DNA of 64,000 bases from Streptomyces calvus (lineage in GTDB: Bacteria; Actinomycetota; Actinomycetes; Streptomycetales; Streptomycetaceae), in contig NZ_VCNP01000055.1 of assembly GCF_006782915.1 (NCBI RefSeq), positions 62,001 to 126,000 of the forward strand. The letters are read 5' to 3'. Position 1 is the first letter of the stretch; each line of letters starts with the position of its first letter. Of the stretch, positions 33,181 through 41,194 are shown piece by piece. A model generated the notes under the pieces. It had not been told where the DNA came from. It was given only the letters and a program-made list of their open reading frames with translations, and did no database searches. Both the position numbers and the translations under genes were made by a program.

Positions 33181-34266
33181 ATGGCCGTACGTGCCGCAGT
33201 CCTGCCCGCCGTGGGCGCCCCGCTGGAGATCACCGGGATCGACCTGCCCGAGCCCGGTCCCGGCCGGGTCCGCATCCGGCTCGCCGCCGCCGGGGTCTGC
33301 CACTCCGACCTGTCCCTGTCCGACGGCACCATGCGCCTGCCGGTGCCGGCCGTCCTCGGTCACGAGGGCGCCGGCACGGTCGTCGCCGTCGGCGAGGGCG
33401 TCACCCATGTCGCGCCCGGTGACGGTGTGGTCCTCAACTGGGCCCCGTCCTGCGGCGCCTGCCCCGCCTGCGCGCGCGGCGAGGTCTGGCTGTGCGCCGG
33501 CGCCCTGGACGGCGCCGCCGAGGTGCACGCCCGCCGCACCGACGACGGCACCGACCTGTACCCCGGCCTGAACGTCGCCGCGTTCGCCGAGGAGACGGTG
33601 GTGGCCGCGTCCTGTGTGCTGCCCGCACCGGACGGCGTTCCGCTCACCGACGCCGCCCTGCTCGGCTGCGCCGTGCTCACCGGCTACGGCGCGGTCCACC
33701 ACTCCGCGCAGGTGCGGCCGGGCGAGAGTGTCGCGGTGTTCGGCGTCGGGGGAGTGGGGCTGGCGGCCCTGCAGTCGGCGCGGATCGCCGGCGCCTCCAC
33801 GATCGTCGCCGTCGACGTCTCCCCGGAGAAGGAGGAACTGGCCCGCTCCGCGGGAGCCACCGAGTACGTCGTCGCCTCGGACACCACCGCCCGGCAGATC
33901 CGCGCCCTCACCGGCAAGCAGGGCGTGGACGTGGCCGTCGAGTGCGTCGGCCGGGCGGTCACCATCCGTACGGCCTGGGAGTCCACGCGGCGCGGCGGAC
34001 ACACCACGGTCGTCGGCATCGGCGGCAAGGACCAGCAGGTCACCTTCAACGCCCTGGAGATCTTCCACTGGGGCAGGACCCTGTCCGGCTGCGTCTACGG
34101 CAACTCCGACCCGGCCCGGGACCTCCCGGTGCTCGCCGACCACATCAGGGCCGGCCGCCTCGACCTGGGCGCCCTGGTGACCGAACGGATCACCCTGGAC
34201 GGCATCCCGGCCGCCTTCGACACCATGCTCGCGGGCAAGGGCGGACGGGCGGTGGTGGTCTTCTAG
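33181..34266 (+). CDS. Zinc-dependent alcohol dehydrogenase (MDR)
   Basis: This 361-residue medium-chain dehydrogenase resembles class III-type enzymes. Catalytic zinc ligands are Cys and His in GVCHSDLS near residue 39 and GHEGAG near 60. The structural zinc site is CGACPACARGEVWLC near 92-106. The Rossmann motif GVGGVGLAA lies near 187. It likely works with the upstream ALDH on the same substrate. A late GRTLSGCVYGNSDP segment is typical of NAD(+)-linked AdhB/FrmA relatives. No glutathione or mycothiol link can be read from sequence. Confidence 0.92.
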   Translation: MAVRAAVLPAVGAPLEITGIDLPEPGPGRVRIRLAAAGVCHSDLSLSDGTMRLPVPAVLGHEGAGTVVAVGEGVTHVAPGDGVVLNWAPSCGACPACARGEVWLCAGALDGAAEVHARRTDDGTDLYPGLNVAAFAEETVVAASCVLPAPDGVPLTDAALLGCAVLTGYGAVHHSAQVRPGESVAVFGVGGVGLAALQSARIAGASTIVAVDVSPEKEELARSAGATEYVVASDTTARQIRALTGKQGVDVAVECVGRAVTIRTAWESTRRGGHTTVVGIGGKDQQVTFNALEIFHWGRTLSGCVYGNSDPARDLPVLADHIRAGRLDLGALVTERITLDGIPAAFDTMLAGKGGRAVVVF

Positions 34267-34296
34267 CCCGGAACGGCCACCGGACCAGGCTCCTTC

Positions 34297-34323
34297 ACCC
34301 CGGCCCCGTCACGAGGCCGGGGT
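34297..34323 (+). terminator. Hairpin after the alcohol dehydrogenase
   Basis: ACCCCGGCC pairs with GGCCGGGGT across a 9-nt loop, 31 bp after the stop. There is no U-tract. It separates the ALDH-ADH operon from the MHS transporter promoter. Confidence 0.65.
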
Positions 34324-34397
34324 CCGAGCCGTGCCCGCGCGACCCGGTCCCGTGCCGTGTACAGGTGAAATTCGCGCCGCGCGACCCGTTGACGCCC

Positions 34398-34416
34398 ATA
34401 CCGTCCGGTCAGTACG
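34398..34416 (+). promoter_or_regulatory. ACCGGT-class operator-like site before the MHS transporter
   Basis: ATACCGTCCGGTCAGTACG lies 64-82 bp before the transporter start. It is identical at 15 of 19 positions to the site at 44538-44556 in front of the SDR-ligase-TetR operon. Confidence 0.5.
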
Positions 34417-34479
34417 TTCCCCGGAACCCGGGCCTCCTGTTCCGCTGTTCCGTCCCCGCACCCCTCGGAGTGTGCACGT

Positions 34480-35799
34480 ATGGACACCGCACCTTCCGCC
34501 CAACCGCTCACCACCACCCCCGCCGCACCCAACCGCCGCAGGGTCGCCACCGCCGCGGCCCTCGCCTCGGCCGTCGAGTGGTACGACTACTTCGTCTTCG
34601 GCATCGCCGCCGCACTGGTGCTGGGCGATCTGTACTTCCCCGCCGGCAGCCCCACCGCCGGGGTCCTCGCCTCCTTCGCCACCTTCGCCGTCGGTTTCCT
34701 CGCCCGGCCCCTCGGCGGCATCGTCGCCGGCCACCTCGGCGACCGGCGCGGCCGCAAGCCGATGCTGGTCCTCGCGCTCACCCTGATGGGCCTGGCCACC
34801 ACCGGCATCGGCCTGCTCCCCACGTACGACACGATCGGCGTCGCCGCCCCGGTCCTGCTCGTGCTGCTCCGCGTCGCCCAGGGCGTCGCGGTCGGCGCGC
34901 AGTGGGGCGGCGCGATGCTGCTGGCCACCGAGTACGCACCCGAGGGCAAGCGCGGGGTGTACGGCAGTGTCGTCCAGCTCGGCGTCCCGATCGGCGTGGT
35001 GACCGCCAACACCGTGTTCCTGCTGGCCGGCGCGTTCACCACGGACAGCGCCTTCACCGCCTGGGGCTGGCGCCTGCCGTTCCTGATCGGCCTGTTCGTC
35101 CTCGTCCTCGCCTGGTACATCCACACCCGCGTCGAGGAGACCCCCGAATTCCGGGAGGCCGAACGCCTGTTGGCGGAGAAGGAGAAGGACGGTCACGGCT
35201 CCCCGCTGCGCACCATCCTGCGCGGCCACCTCGGCACGGTGCTGCTGGCCGGCGGCTCCTTCGCCGTCAACACCGCCACGTTCTACATCCTGATCACCGG
35301 CGTCCTCGACTACACGACCCGCGAACTGGACATGGACCGGGGCGCGGTGCTCACCGTCTCCCTCTGCGTCAGCCTCACCCAGCTCGTGCTGATCCCGGCC
35401 TCCGCCGCCCTGTCCGACCGGGTCGGCCGCATCCGGATCTACACCTGGGGCGCGGTCGGCATCGCCGTGTGGGCCGTACCGATGTTCCTGCTGATCGACA
35501 CCGGCTCGCTGCTGTGGCTCGCGGTCGGCACCTTCGTCGCCAGCTGCTTCCTGAGCATCATGTACGGCCCCCAGGCGGCCCTGTTCGCCGAGCTGTTCAC
35601 GCCCGAGATGCGCTACACCGGTGCCTCCCTCGGCTACCAGATCGCCGCCGTGGGCGGGGGCGGGCTCGCGCCGTTCGTCATGGTGCTGCTGCTGGAGACC
35701 ACGGGCACGTCGATGGCCGTCGCCGGCTACATCGTCGCGCTGGCGGTCGTCGCGCTGGCCTCCATCAAGGTCCTGGCGGACCGGGCCCGTTCCCGCTGA
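34480..35799 (+). CDS. MHS-family MFS transporter (organic acid/H+ symporter)
   Basis: This 439-residue MFS protein belongs to the metabolite:H+ symporter group. The N-terminus SAVEWYDYFVFG near residue 25 and the loop motif GHLGDRRGRKPML near 85 are diagnostic. RVAQGVAVGAQWGGA near 130 and YGPQAALFAELF near 360 further support it. Members import osmolytes, alpha-ketoglutarate, shikimate or aromatic acids. The position after ALDH-ADH and the operator resemblance to acyl-catabolic genes suggest uptake of an organic acid. Confidence 0.88.
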   Translation: MDTAPSAQPLTTTPAAPNRRRVATAAALASAVEWYDYFVFGIAAALVLGDLYFPAGSPTAGVLASFATFAVGFLARPLGGIVAGHLGDRRGRKPMLVLALTLMGLATTGIGLLPTYDTIGVAAPVLLVLLRVAQGVAVGAQWGGAMLLATEYAPEGKRGVYGSVVQLGVPIGVVTANTVFLLAGAFTTDSAFTAWGWRLPFLIGLFVLVLAWYIHTRVEETPEFREAERLLAEKEKDGHGSPLRTILRGHLGTVLLAGGSFAVNTATFYILITGVLDYTTRELDMDRGAVLTVSLCVSLTQLVLIPASAALSDRVGRIRIYTWGAVGIAVWAVPMFLLIDTGSLLWLAVGTFVASCFLSIMYGPQAALFAELFTPEMRYTGASLGYQIAAVGGGGLAPFVMVLLLETTGTSMAVAGYIVALAVVALASIKVLADRARSR

Positions 35800-35866
35800 G
35801 CCCCGTCCCGCCCGCCCGGCCGCTCTCCCCGCGTCCCGTCCCGTCCGGTGCCCGGGCCCGCCGTGC

Positions 35867-36826
35867 TCACGCCGGGTCCCGGGCCCGGTCCGGCCGCGGC
35901 TCCCCGGCCTTCCCACGGCCGCCGGCCGCCGCACCGGACCGGGACCGCGACACCGCCACACCCGCCAGGCACAGCGCACCGCCCACCAGGGTGAGCGGGC
36001 CCGGCACCTCGCCGAGCGCCAGCCACGACATCAGCACGACCAGCGCGGGCACCGCGTACGTCGTCGCCCCCATCCGGCCGGCGGTCGTCCGGGCCAGGGC
36101 GTAGGCCCAGGTGGTGAACGCGAGGGCGGTCGGGAAGACGCCCAGGTACACCATGTTGAGCGTGGCGGAGGCGGGTGCGTCGGCGACCTCGCCCACGAGC
36201 TGCCCGGTGAACGGCAGACAGGCCATCGCTCCCACCAGACAGCCGTACGTCGTCACCTGCAGCGGGCTCGCCGCGCCCAGCGCCGGCTTCTGCGCGACGA
36301 CCCCGGCCGCGTACGCCACCGCCGCCAGCAGGCAGAGCACCACCCCGAGCACCGAGGAGCCGCCCTCGCCGGACATCGACAGCCCGACCGTCACCGCGCC
36401 GGCGAACGACACGGCCATGCCCGCCAGCAGTCGCGGCGGCAGCGAGTCACCGAGCAGCCGGGCGCCGAGCAGGGCGATGAGAATCGGCCCGACGTTCACC
36501 ACCAGCGCGGCCGTCCCCGCGTCGACCTGCTGCTCGCCCCAGTTGAGGGCCACCATGTAGAACCCGAACCACAGCAGCCCCGAGAGCAGGATCCCCCGCC
36601 GGGCGGCCCTCGGCGGCAGCCCTTCCCGCCGCAGCAGACAGATCACCCCCAGCGTCAGCGCCCCGGCCAGCAGCCGCCCGAGTGCGAGCGCCCCCGGCGA
36701 GTACGCGGTCCCGGCGCTGCGGATGGACACGAAGGCGGAGGCCCACAGCACGACGGTGACGCCGGCCGCGCAGGCCGCCTTCAGCTCCGCGCGACGGCCG
36801 GGACCCGAGGTGGAGACGTGCATCAT
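35867..36826 (-). CDS. EamA/DMT-family drug or metabolite exporter
   Basis: This 319-residue membrane protein has ten predicted helices in two EamA halves. The first half ends with an ALVVNVGPILIALLGARLLG segment near residue 115, and the second with TYAVPALVVLMSWLALGE near 270. Signs such as WASAFVSIRSAG in helix 1 are typical of RhaT/EamA exporters. It follows the ArsR-like regulator on the same strand with a 71-bp gap, suggesting that the regulator controls it. Two adjacent ATG codons (36826, 36823) can serve as start. A charged tail ends the protein. Confidence 0.85.
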   Translation of the reverse strand: MMHVSTSGPGRRAELKAACAAGVTVVLWASAFVSIRSAGTAYSPGALALGRLLAGALTLGVICLLRREGLPPRAARRGILLSGLLWFGFYMVALNWGEQQVDAGTAALVVNVGPILIALLGARLLGDSLPPRLLAGMAVSFAGAVTVGLSMSGEGGSSVLGVVLCLLAAVAYAAGVVAQKPALGAASPLQVTTYGCLVGAMACLPFTGQLVGEVADAPASATLNMVYLGVFPTALAFTTWAYALARTTAGRMGATTYAVPALVVLMSWLALGEVPGPLTLVGGALCLAGVAVSRSRSGAAAGGRGKAGEPRPDRARDPA

Positions 36827-36897
36827 GCTCCCGAGGTCAGGAGGGGAGGAGGGCGGGACGCTCGCGGATTCCGGACGCCGGCCTGCGGGCCCGCGGG

Positions 36898-37620
36898 TCA
36901 CCGCAGCGCCTCCGTCCCGATCCCCAGCAGGTCGTACAGCGCGCGTTCGCCCGTCTCCGTCACCTTCACCGCCCGCTCGGATCCGATGCGGACGCACCAG
37001 CGTGCGTGAAGGGCGTGCCGGCACAGGGCGGCGCCCGCGACTCCGGCGAGGTGGGGGCGGCGTTCGGTCCAGTCCAGGCAGGCGCGCGCCAGCGGCCGGC
37101 GGCCGCGCCGGTCGAGGTCGATCCCGGCCGCGGCGAACCAGCGCAGGCCCGCGTCGGTGAGCGCGAACCCGGTGTCCTGGCGCAACAGCCCCCGCGCGGC
37201 GAAGGCGTCCGTGACGGTGATGCCGAGCCGCCCGGCGAGATGGTCGTAGCAGGTGCGCCCGCGGGCCATGGCCGACCCGGCGTTCGTCTGCCGCAGGGTG
37301 CGCGGACGCTCTGCGGCACCCGGGGCGACCTGCGCGGCCAGGTCCTCCACCAGCTGGGCGACCCCGGCGTCGGCCAGCCGTACGTACCGGTGCCGCCCCT
37401 GTCGCTCCTCGGCCAGCAGCCCGCCCGCGACCAGCTTGCCCAGGTGCTCGCTCAGCGTGGAGGCGGCGACACCGCAGGTCCGGGCCAGCTCGCCCGCCGT
37501 CCAGGCCCGGCCGTCCAGCAGGGCCAGCAGACACGCGGCCCGGGTCTCGTCGGCGGCCAGCGCGGCGAGCCGGGCCAGCCCCGGCGCCCGGGGGTCCTTG
37601 GTGGTCATGCCCTCCAGCAT
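36898..37620 (-). CDS. ArsR-like winged-helix regulator with C-terminal domain
   Basis: This 240-residue protein has an ArsR-type winged helix at residues 15-90 (AWTAGELARTCGVAASTLSEHL is the recognition region; EERQGRHRYVRL is the wing). It is twice the usual ArsR length. The C-terminal half contains GRTCYDHLAGRLGITVTDAF and CLDWTERRPHLAGVAGAALC, seen in a subgroup of actinobacterial regulators that lack metal-site Cys in the helix. Its position before an EamA exporter suggests local control. ATG 37620 and 37608 are both possible; GGAGG lies between them. Confidence 0.8.
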   Translation of the reverse strand: MLEGMTTKDPRAPGLARLAALAADETRAACLLALLDGRAWTAGELARTCGVAASTLSEHLGKLVAGGLLAEERQGRHRYVRLADAGVAQLVEDLAAQVAPGAAERPRTLRQTNAGSAMARGRTCYDHLAGRLGITVTDAFAARGLLRQDTGFALTDAGLRWFAAAGIDLDRRGRRPLARACLDWTERRPHLAGVAGAALCRHALHARWCVRIGSERAVKVTETGERALYDLLGIGTEALR

Positions 37621-37665
37621 GCGGCAGGGACGCTTCGGCGCTCACCGAAGTGTCCGGGAGCCCGG

Positions 37666-38316
37666 CTAAGCGCCGCCCGTGACCTGCTCGTACTGCAGGG
37701 CAAGCCCGTCCAGCAGGGCCGTCAGGCCGGTCTCGAAGGCCCGCTCGTCGATCTTCTCCTGCTGCTCGGCGAGCAGGTGGGCCTGGCCGAGGTGCGGGTA
37801 GTCGGCCGGGTCGTAGGCGCTCGCGTCGTCCACGAAGCCGCCCGCGAAGGAACCGAGCGCGGAGCCCATGATGAAGTACCGCATCAGCGCGCCGATGGAG
37901 GTGGCCTGCGCGGGCGGCCAGCCGGCCTCGACCATCGCGCCGTAGACCGCGTCGGCGAGCCGCAGCGCCGCCGGCCGGCGGCCCGGGCCGCGGGCGAGTA
38001 CCGGGACGATGTTGGGGTGGTCGCGCAGCGCCGCCCGGTAGGAGACCGCCCAGTCGTGCAGCGCGGTCCGCCAGTCCCGGCCGTCCTCGAACATCGACAG
38101 GTCGACCAGCGCGCTCACCGAGTCGGCCACCGCCTCCAGGATCTCGTCCTTGGTGCGGAAGTGGTTGTAGAGCGAGGGACCGCTCACCCCCAGCTCCGCG
38201 GCGAGCCGGCGCGTGGAGACGGCCGCCAGGCCCTCGGTGTCCACGAGCGCACGCGCGGTCTCCACGATCCGGTCGGTGCTGAGCAGGGGCTTGCGCGGTC
38301 GGGCCATGGCGCACAT
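37666..38316 (-). CDS. TetR-family regulator (TetR_C type)
   Basis: This 216-residue protein has an N-terminal HTH (RIVETARALVDTEGLAAV, LAAELGVSGPSLYNHF) at residues 15-60. The tetracycline-repressor-like C-terminal domain is recognisable by FEDGRDWRTALHDWA and the later helices. It is divergent from an acyl-CoA dehydrogenase gene. A palindrome, AAACTAGCAGTGCTAATTT, sits 17 bp from its start between the two. The same palindrome precedes the ALDH-ADH operon 6.6 kb away, so one TetR may control both sets. ATG 38307 (MARPRK) is an alternative start. Confidence 0.88.
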   Translation of the reverse strand: MCAMARPRKPLLSTDRIVETARALVDTEGLAAVSTRRLAAELGVSGPSLYNHFRTKDEILEAVADSVSALVDLSMFEDGRDWRTALHDWAVSYRAALRDHPNIVPVLARGPGRRPAALRLADAVYGAMVEAGWPPAQATSIGALMRYFIMGSALGSFAGGFVDDASAYDPADYPHLGQAHLLAEQQEKIDERAFETGLTALLDGLALQYEQVTGGA

Positions 38317-38333
38317 AGTAGGGCTGCGACCAT

Positions 38334-38352
38334 AAACTAGCAGTGCTAATTT
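38334..38352. promoter_or_regulatory. TetR-type operator between tetR and the acyl-CoA dehydrogenase
   Basis: AAACTAGCAGTGCTAATTT shares the pattern AAACTARCANYGCTARTTT with the site at 31719. It lies in the 79-bp divergent gap and could repress both directions. Confidence 0.78.
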
Positions 38353-38395
38353 AAAGGTCCGGAATTCAAGCGGCTTTCACTTGGGGTGACTCGGT

Positions 38396-39547
38396 ATGAA
38401 CCTGGAGCTCAGCGAGGAACAGGAGGCGGTCCGCCGGCTCGCCCGGGACTTCGTGGAGCGTGAGGTCGTGCCGCACGCGACCGCCTGGGACCGCGCCGAG
38501 CAGGTCGACCGGGGCATCGTGAAGAAGCTCGGCGAGGTCGGCTTCCTCGGGCTGACGGTCGACGAGGAGTACGGCGGCTCCGGCGGCGACCACCTCGCGT
38601 ACTGCCTGGTCACCGAGGAGCTCGGGCGCGGCGACTCCGCCGTGCGCGGCATCGTCTCCGTGTCCCTCGGCCTGGTCGCCAAGACCATCGCCGCCCGGGG
38701 CAGCGAGGAGCAGAAGCGCACCTGGCTGCCGGGCCTCACCTCCGGCGCGTACGTCGGCTGCTTCGGCCTCACCGAGCCGGGCACCGGATCCGACGCCGGC
38801 AGCCTCACCACCCGCGCGGTGCGGGACGGCGGCGACTACGTGATCAACGGCACCAAGATGTTCATCACCAACGGCACCTGGGCCGACGTCGTCCTGCTCT
38901 TCGCCCGCTCCACCGACGCCCCCGGCCACCAGGGCGTCTCCGCCTTCCTCGTCCCGGCCGACGCCCCGGGACTGACCCGCCGCACCGTCCACGGCAAGCT
39001 CGGCCTGCGCGGCCAGGCCACCGCCGAACTGGTCCTCGAGGACGTGCGGGTGCCCGCCTCCGCGATGCTGGGCGAGGAGGGCAAGGGCTTCTCGGTCGCC
39101 ATGTCCGCCCTCGCCAAGGGACGGATGTCGGTCGCGGCCGGCTGCGTCGGCATAGCCCAGGCCGCCCTGGACGCGGCCGTGCGGTACGCCGGGGAGCGCG
39201 AGCAGTTCGGGAAGACCATCGCCCACCACCAGCTCGTCCAGGAACTGATCAGCGACATCGCCGTGGACGTCGACGCGGCCCGGCTGCTGACCTGGCGGGT
39301 CGCGGACCTGATCGACCGCGGGCAGCCGTTCGCCGTCGAGTCCTCCAAGGCCAAGCTCTTCGCCTCCGAGGCCGCCGTCCGCGCCGCCAACAACGCCCTC
39401 CAGGTCTTCGGCGGCTACGGCTACATCGACGAGTACCCGGCCGGCAAACTCCTGCGCGACGCCCGCGTGATGACCCTCTACGAGGGCACCAGCCAGATCC
39501 AGAAGCTGGTCATCGGCCGTGCGCTGACGGGCGTTTCGGCGTTCTGA
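38396..39547 (+). CDS. Acyl-CoA dehydrogenase
   Basis: This 383-residue flavoprotein does the first step of beta-oxidation or branched-acyl-CoA breakdown, putting a trans-2 double bond into acyl-CoA. FAD- and substrate-contact motifs are CFGLTEPGTGSDAG near residue 121 and GTKMFITNGTWAD near 155. The catalytic base Glu lies in TLYEGTSQIQKL near 363, in the position used by medium- and short-chain enzymes. The substrate chain is not certain. The neighbouring operator implies control by the divergent TetR together with ALDH-ADH. Confidence 0.93.
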   Translation: MNLELSEEQEAVRRLARDFVEREVVPHATAWDRAEQVDRGIVKKLGEVGFLGLTVDEEYGGSGGDHLAYCLVTEELGRGDSAVRGIVSVSLGLVAKTIAARGSEEQKRTWLPGLTSGAYVGCFGLTEPGTGSDAGSLTTRAVRDGGDYVINGTKMFITNGTWADVVLLFARSTDAPGHQGVSAFLVPADAPGLTRRTVHGKLGLRGQATAELVLEDVRVPASAMLGEEGKGFSVAMSALAKGRMSVAAGCVGIAQAALDAAVRYAGEREQFGKTIAHHQLVQELISDIAVDVDAARLLTWRVADLIDRGQPFAVESSKAKLFASEAAVRAANNALQVFGGYGYIDEYPAGKLLRDARVMTLYEGTSQIQKLVIGRALTGVSAF

Positions 39548-39567
39548 GTACGCGTCTGAGTATCCGA

Positions 39568-39593
39568 GCGGATGTGGCCGCGGCCACATCCGC
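39568..39593. promoter_or_regulatory. Perfect 26-bp palindrome between ACAD and YiaAB genes
   Basis: GCGGATGTGGCCG is followed directly by its exact reverse complement, centred between 39580 and 39581. It begins 21 bp after the ACAD stop and ends 15 bp before the next start. It may be a terminator or an operator; with no loop and no T-run, the operator reading is somewhat favoured. Confidence 0.6.
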
Positions 39594-39607
39594 CGACCCT
39601 TGTCCCC

Positions 39608-39895
39608 ATGAGCGACACACCGGTCAAGCAGCAGAGCACGGCCGCCTTCTACGGTCAGGCCGTCGCGTCCTTCGCGGTCGCCCTGGGCGCCACCGCGGTC
39701 GGCATCTTCAACCTGCAGACGGACGCGTGGGTCCGTGCCTTCCTGGCCATCGCGGTCCTGTACCTCGTCACCTCCGCCTTCACCCTGGCCAAGGTGATCC
39801 GCGACCGCCAGGAGGCCGGCCAGATCGTGAACCGGGTCGACCAGGCACGGCTGGAGAAGCTGCTTGCCGAGCACGACCCGCTGCAGAAACTGTGA
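39608..39895 (+). CDS. YiaA/YiaB-type two-helix membrane protein
   Basis: This 95-residue protein has two membrane helices (about residues 14-35 and 42-62) with the YiaAB domain pattern, including YGQAVASFAVAL and LYLVTSAFTLAKVIRDRQE. A short charged cytoplasmic tail follows (VDQARLEKLLAEHDPLQKL). The family's function is unknown. The start ATG 39608 gives a standard length; an upstream in-frame ATG lies inside the palindrome and is unlikely. It is probably a one-gene unit. Confidence 0.8.
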   Translation: MSDTPVKQQSTAAFYGQAVASFAVALGATAVGIFNLQTDAWVRAFLAIAVLYLVTSAFTLAKVIRDRQEAGQIVNRVDQARLEKLLAEHDPLQKL

Positions 39896-39912
39896 TCTTC
39901 GCGCCGGGCTCG

Positions 39913-39928
39913 CTAAGCGCCCGCTCAC
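39913..39928 (+). promoter_or_regulatory. Half-conserved operator before the second tetR
   Basis: CTAAGCGCCCGCTCAC resembles the palindrome CTAAGCAACTGCTTAG at 41114 (11 of 16 positions) and lies 45 bp before the tetR start, suggesting weaker autoregulation. Confidence 0.45.
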
Positions 39929-39972
39929 CCTCGGCGGTATGGTGTTACTCCTGCCGGTGAATGGGGTGAGCG

Positions 39973-40611
39973 ATGAGTACGGCGCAGGAGACGGCCGACG
40001 GCGAGGCGCAGCCGTGGGGTGAGGTCACGCCCGACGCGGCCCGGCGGCTGCTGCTCGCCGCCGTGGAGGCGTTCGCGGAGCGCGGCTACCACGCCACGAC
40101 GACCCGTGACATCGCCGGCCGCGCCGGGATGAGTCCGGCCGCGCTGTACATCCACTACAAGACCAAGGAAGAGCTGCTCCACCGCATCAGCAGGATCGGC
40201 CACGAGAAGGCCCTGGACATCCTGCGCACGGCCGCGCGCGCCGAGGGCAGCGCGACCGAGCGGCTCGCCGACGCGGTCAGCTCCTTCGTCCGCTGGCACG
40301 CGGGCGGCCGGACCACCGCCAAGGTCGTGCAGTACGAACTCGACTCGCTCGGCCCCGAGGCCCGCGCCGAGATCCTCGGACTGCGCCGGCAGGTCAACGC
40401 CGAGGTGCGCGGCATCATCGAGGACGGCGTCCGCTCCGGGGAGTTCGACGTGGTCGACGTGCAGGGCACCACCCTCGCCGTGCTCTCCCTCTGCATCGAC
40501 GTGGCCCGCTGGTTCAACGTCAACGGCCCCCGCACGCCGGAGGAGGTCGGCGCGCTCTACGCCGACCTCACGCTCAGGATGGTCGGGGTCGCCGACGCCG
40601 GTCAGAGGTAG
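39973..40611 (+). CDS. TetR-family regulator (KstR2-like)
   Basis: This 212-residue regulator has its HTH at residues 25-70 (AAVEAFAERGYHATTTRDIAGRAGMSPAALYIHY, read as two helices and a turn). The C-terminal part (RTTAKVVQYELDSLGPEARAEILGLRR) resembles TetR_C domains of regulators binding acyl-CoA thioesters, such as KstR2. It converges with the MaoC gene, overlapping it by 10 bp. An operator-like palindrome precedes MaoC and a weaker copy precedes this gene. Control of the MaoC hydratase by an acyl-CoA ligand is a fair inference. Confidence 0.87.
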   Translation: MSTAQETADGEAQPWGEVTPDAARRLLLAAVEAFAERGYHATTTRDIAGRAGMSPAALYIHYKTKEELLHRISRIGHEKALDILRTAARAEGSATERLADAVSSFVRWHAGGRTTAKVVQYELDSLGPEARAEILGLRRQVNAEVRGIIEDGVRSGEFDVVDVQGTTLAVLSLCIDVARWFNVNGPRTPEEVGALYADLTLRMVGVADAGQR

Positions 40612-41063
40612 TAGCGGGCCACCGACTCCGCCACGCACACCGGCTTCTCGCCGCCCTCGCGCTCCACGGTGAACGCCGTGGCCACCTGCACGCCGCCCGG
40701 CACCTCGTCGACGGCGGTGATCGTCGCGGTGGCCCGCACCCGGGAGCCGACCGGCACCGGGGCCGGGAAGCGCACCTTGTTGGTGCCGTAGTTGACGCCC
40801 ATCTTCACGCCCTCGACGGAGATCAGCTGCGGCCCGAACAGGGGCAGCAGCGACAGCGTCAGGTATCCGTGCGCGATGGTCGTCCCGAAGGGGCCCGCGG
40901 CGGCCTTCTCCGGGTCCACGTGGATCCACTGGTGGTCACCGGTGGCCTCGGCGAACAGGTCGATCCGCTTCTGGTCGACCTCCAGCCAGTCGGTGTATCC
41001 CAGCTGCTCGCCCACCGCCGCCTTCAGGTCGTCGACGGACGTGAAGATCCTCGGCTCTGCCAT
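40602..41063 (-). CDS. MaoC-like hydratase/dehydratase
   Basis: This 153-residue hot-dog-fold protein hydrates enoyl-CoA. The active-site stretch AEATGDHQWIHVDPEKA near residue 38 carries the catalytic Asp and His of the R-specific hydratase motif. GPFGTTIAHGYLTLSLLP near 62 and GTNKVRFPAPV near 95 complete the family pattern. The Mycobacterium relatives act in beta-oxidation. Start ATG 41063 fits the family N-terminus. A perfect palindrome sits 50 bp upstream. Confidence 0.9.
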   Translation of the reverse strand: MAEPRIFTSVDDLKAAVGEQLGYTDWLEVDQKRIDLFAEATGDHQWIHVDPEKAAAGPFGTTIAHGYLTLSLLPLFGPQLISVEGVKMGVNYGTNKVRFPAPVPVGSRVRATATITAVDEVPGGVQVATAFTVEREGGEKPVCVAESVARYYL

Positions 41064-41113
41064 GTCCCGGCCTCTCGCGTCACGTAGTCGCAGGCACGTT
41101 CCGGCGCACCTGC

Positions 41114-41129
41114 CTAAGCAACTGCTTAG
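41114..41129. promoter_or_regulatory. Palindromic operator before the MaoC gene
   Basis: CTAAGCAACTGCTTAG has 7-bp perfect arms around AC. It lies in the divergent gap between maoC and soxR, 51-66 bp before maoC. Its related copy at 39913 points to the TetR at 39973 as binder. Confidence 0.68.
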
Positions 41130-41194
41130 CATGGTCGGCGCAGGGGTCCCTGTCAACGGACGGGGCACCGGACGGGGTCGGTAGGGTTCGAGGG

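Noticed and set aside
30193..34143. Antisense frame of more than 1300 codons across the ATPase, ALDH and ADH genes
   Set aside because: It runs through three well-defined sense genes and their spacers; open only because stop codons are rare at this composition.
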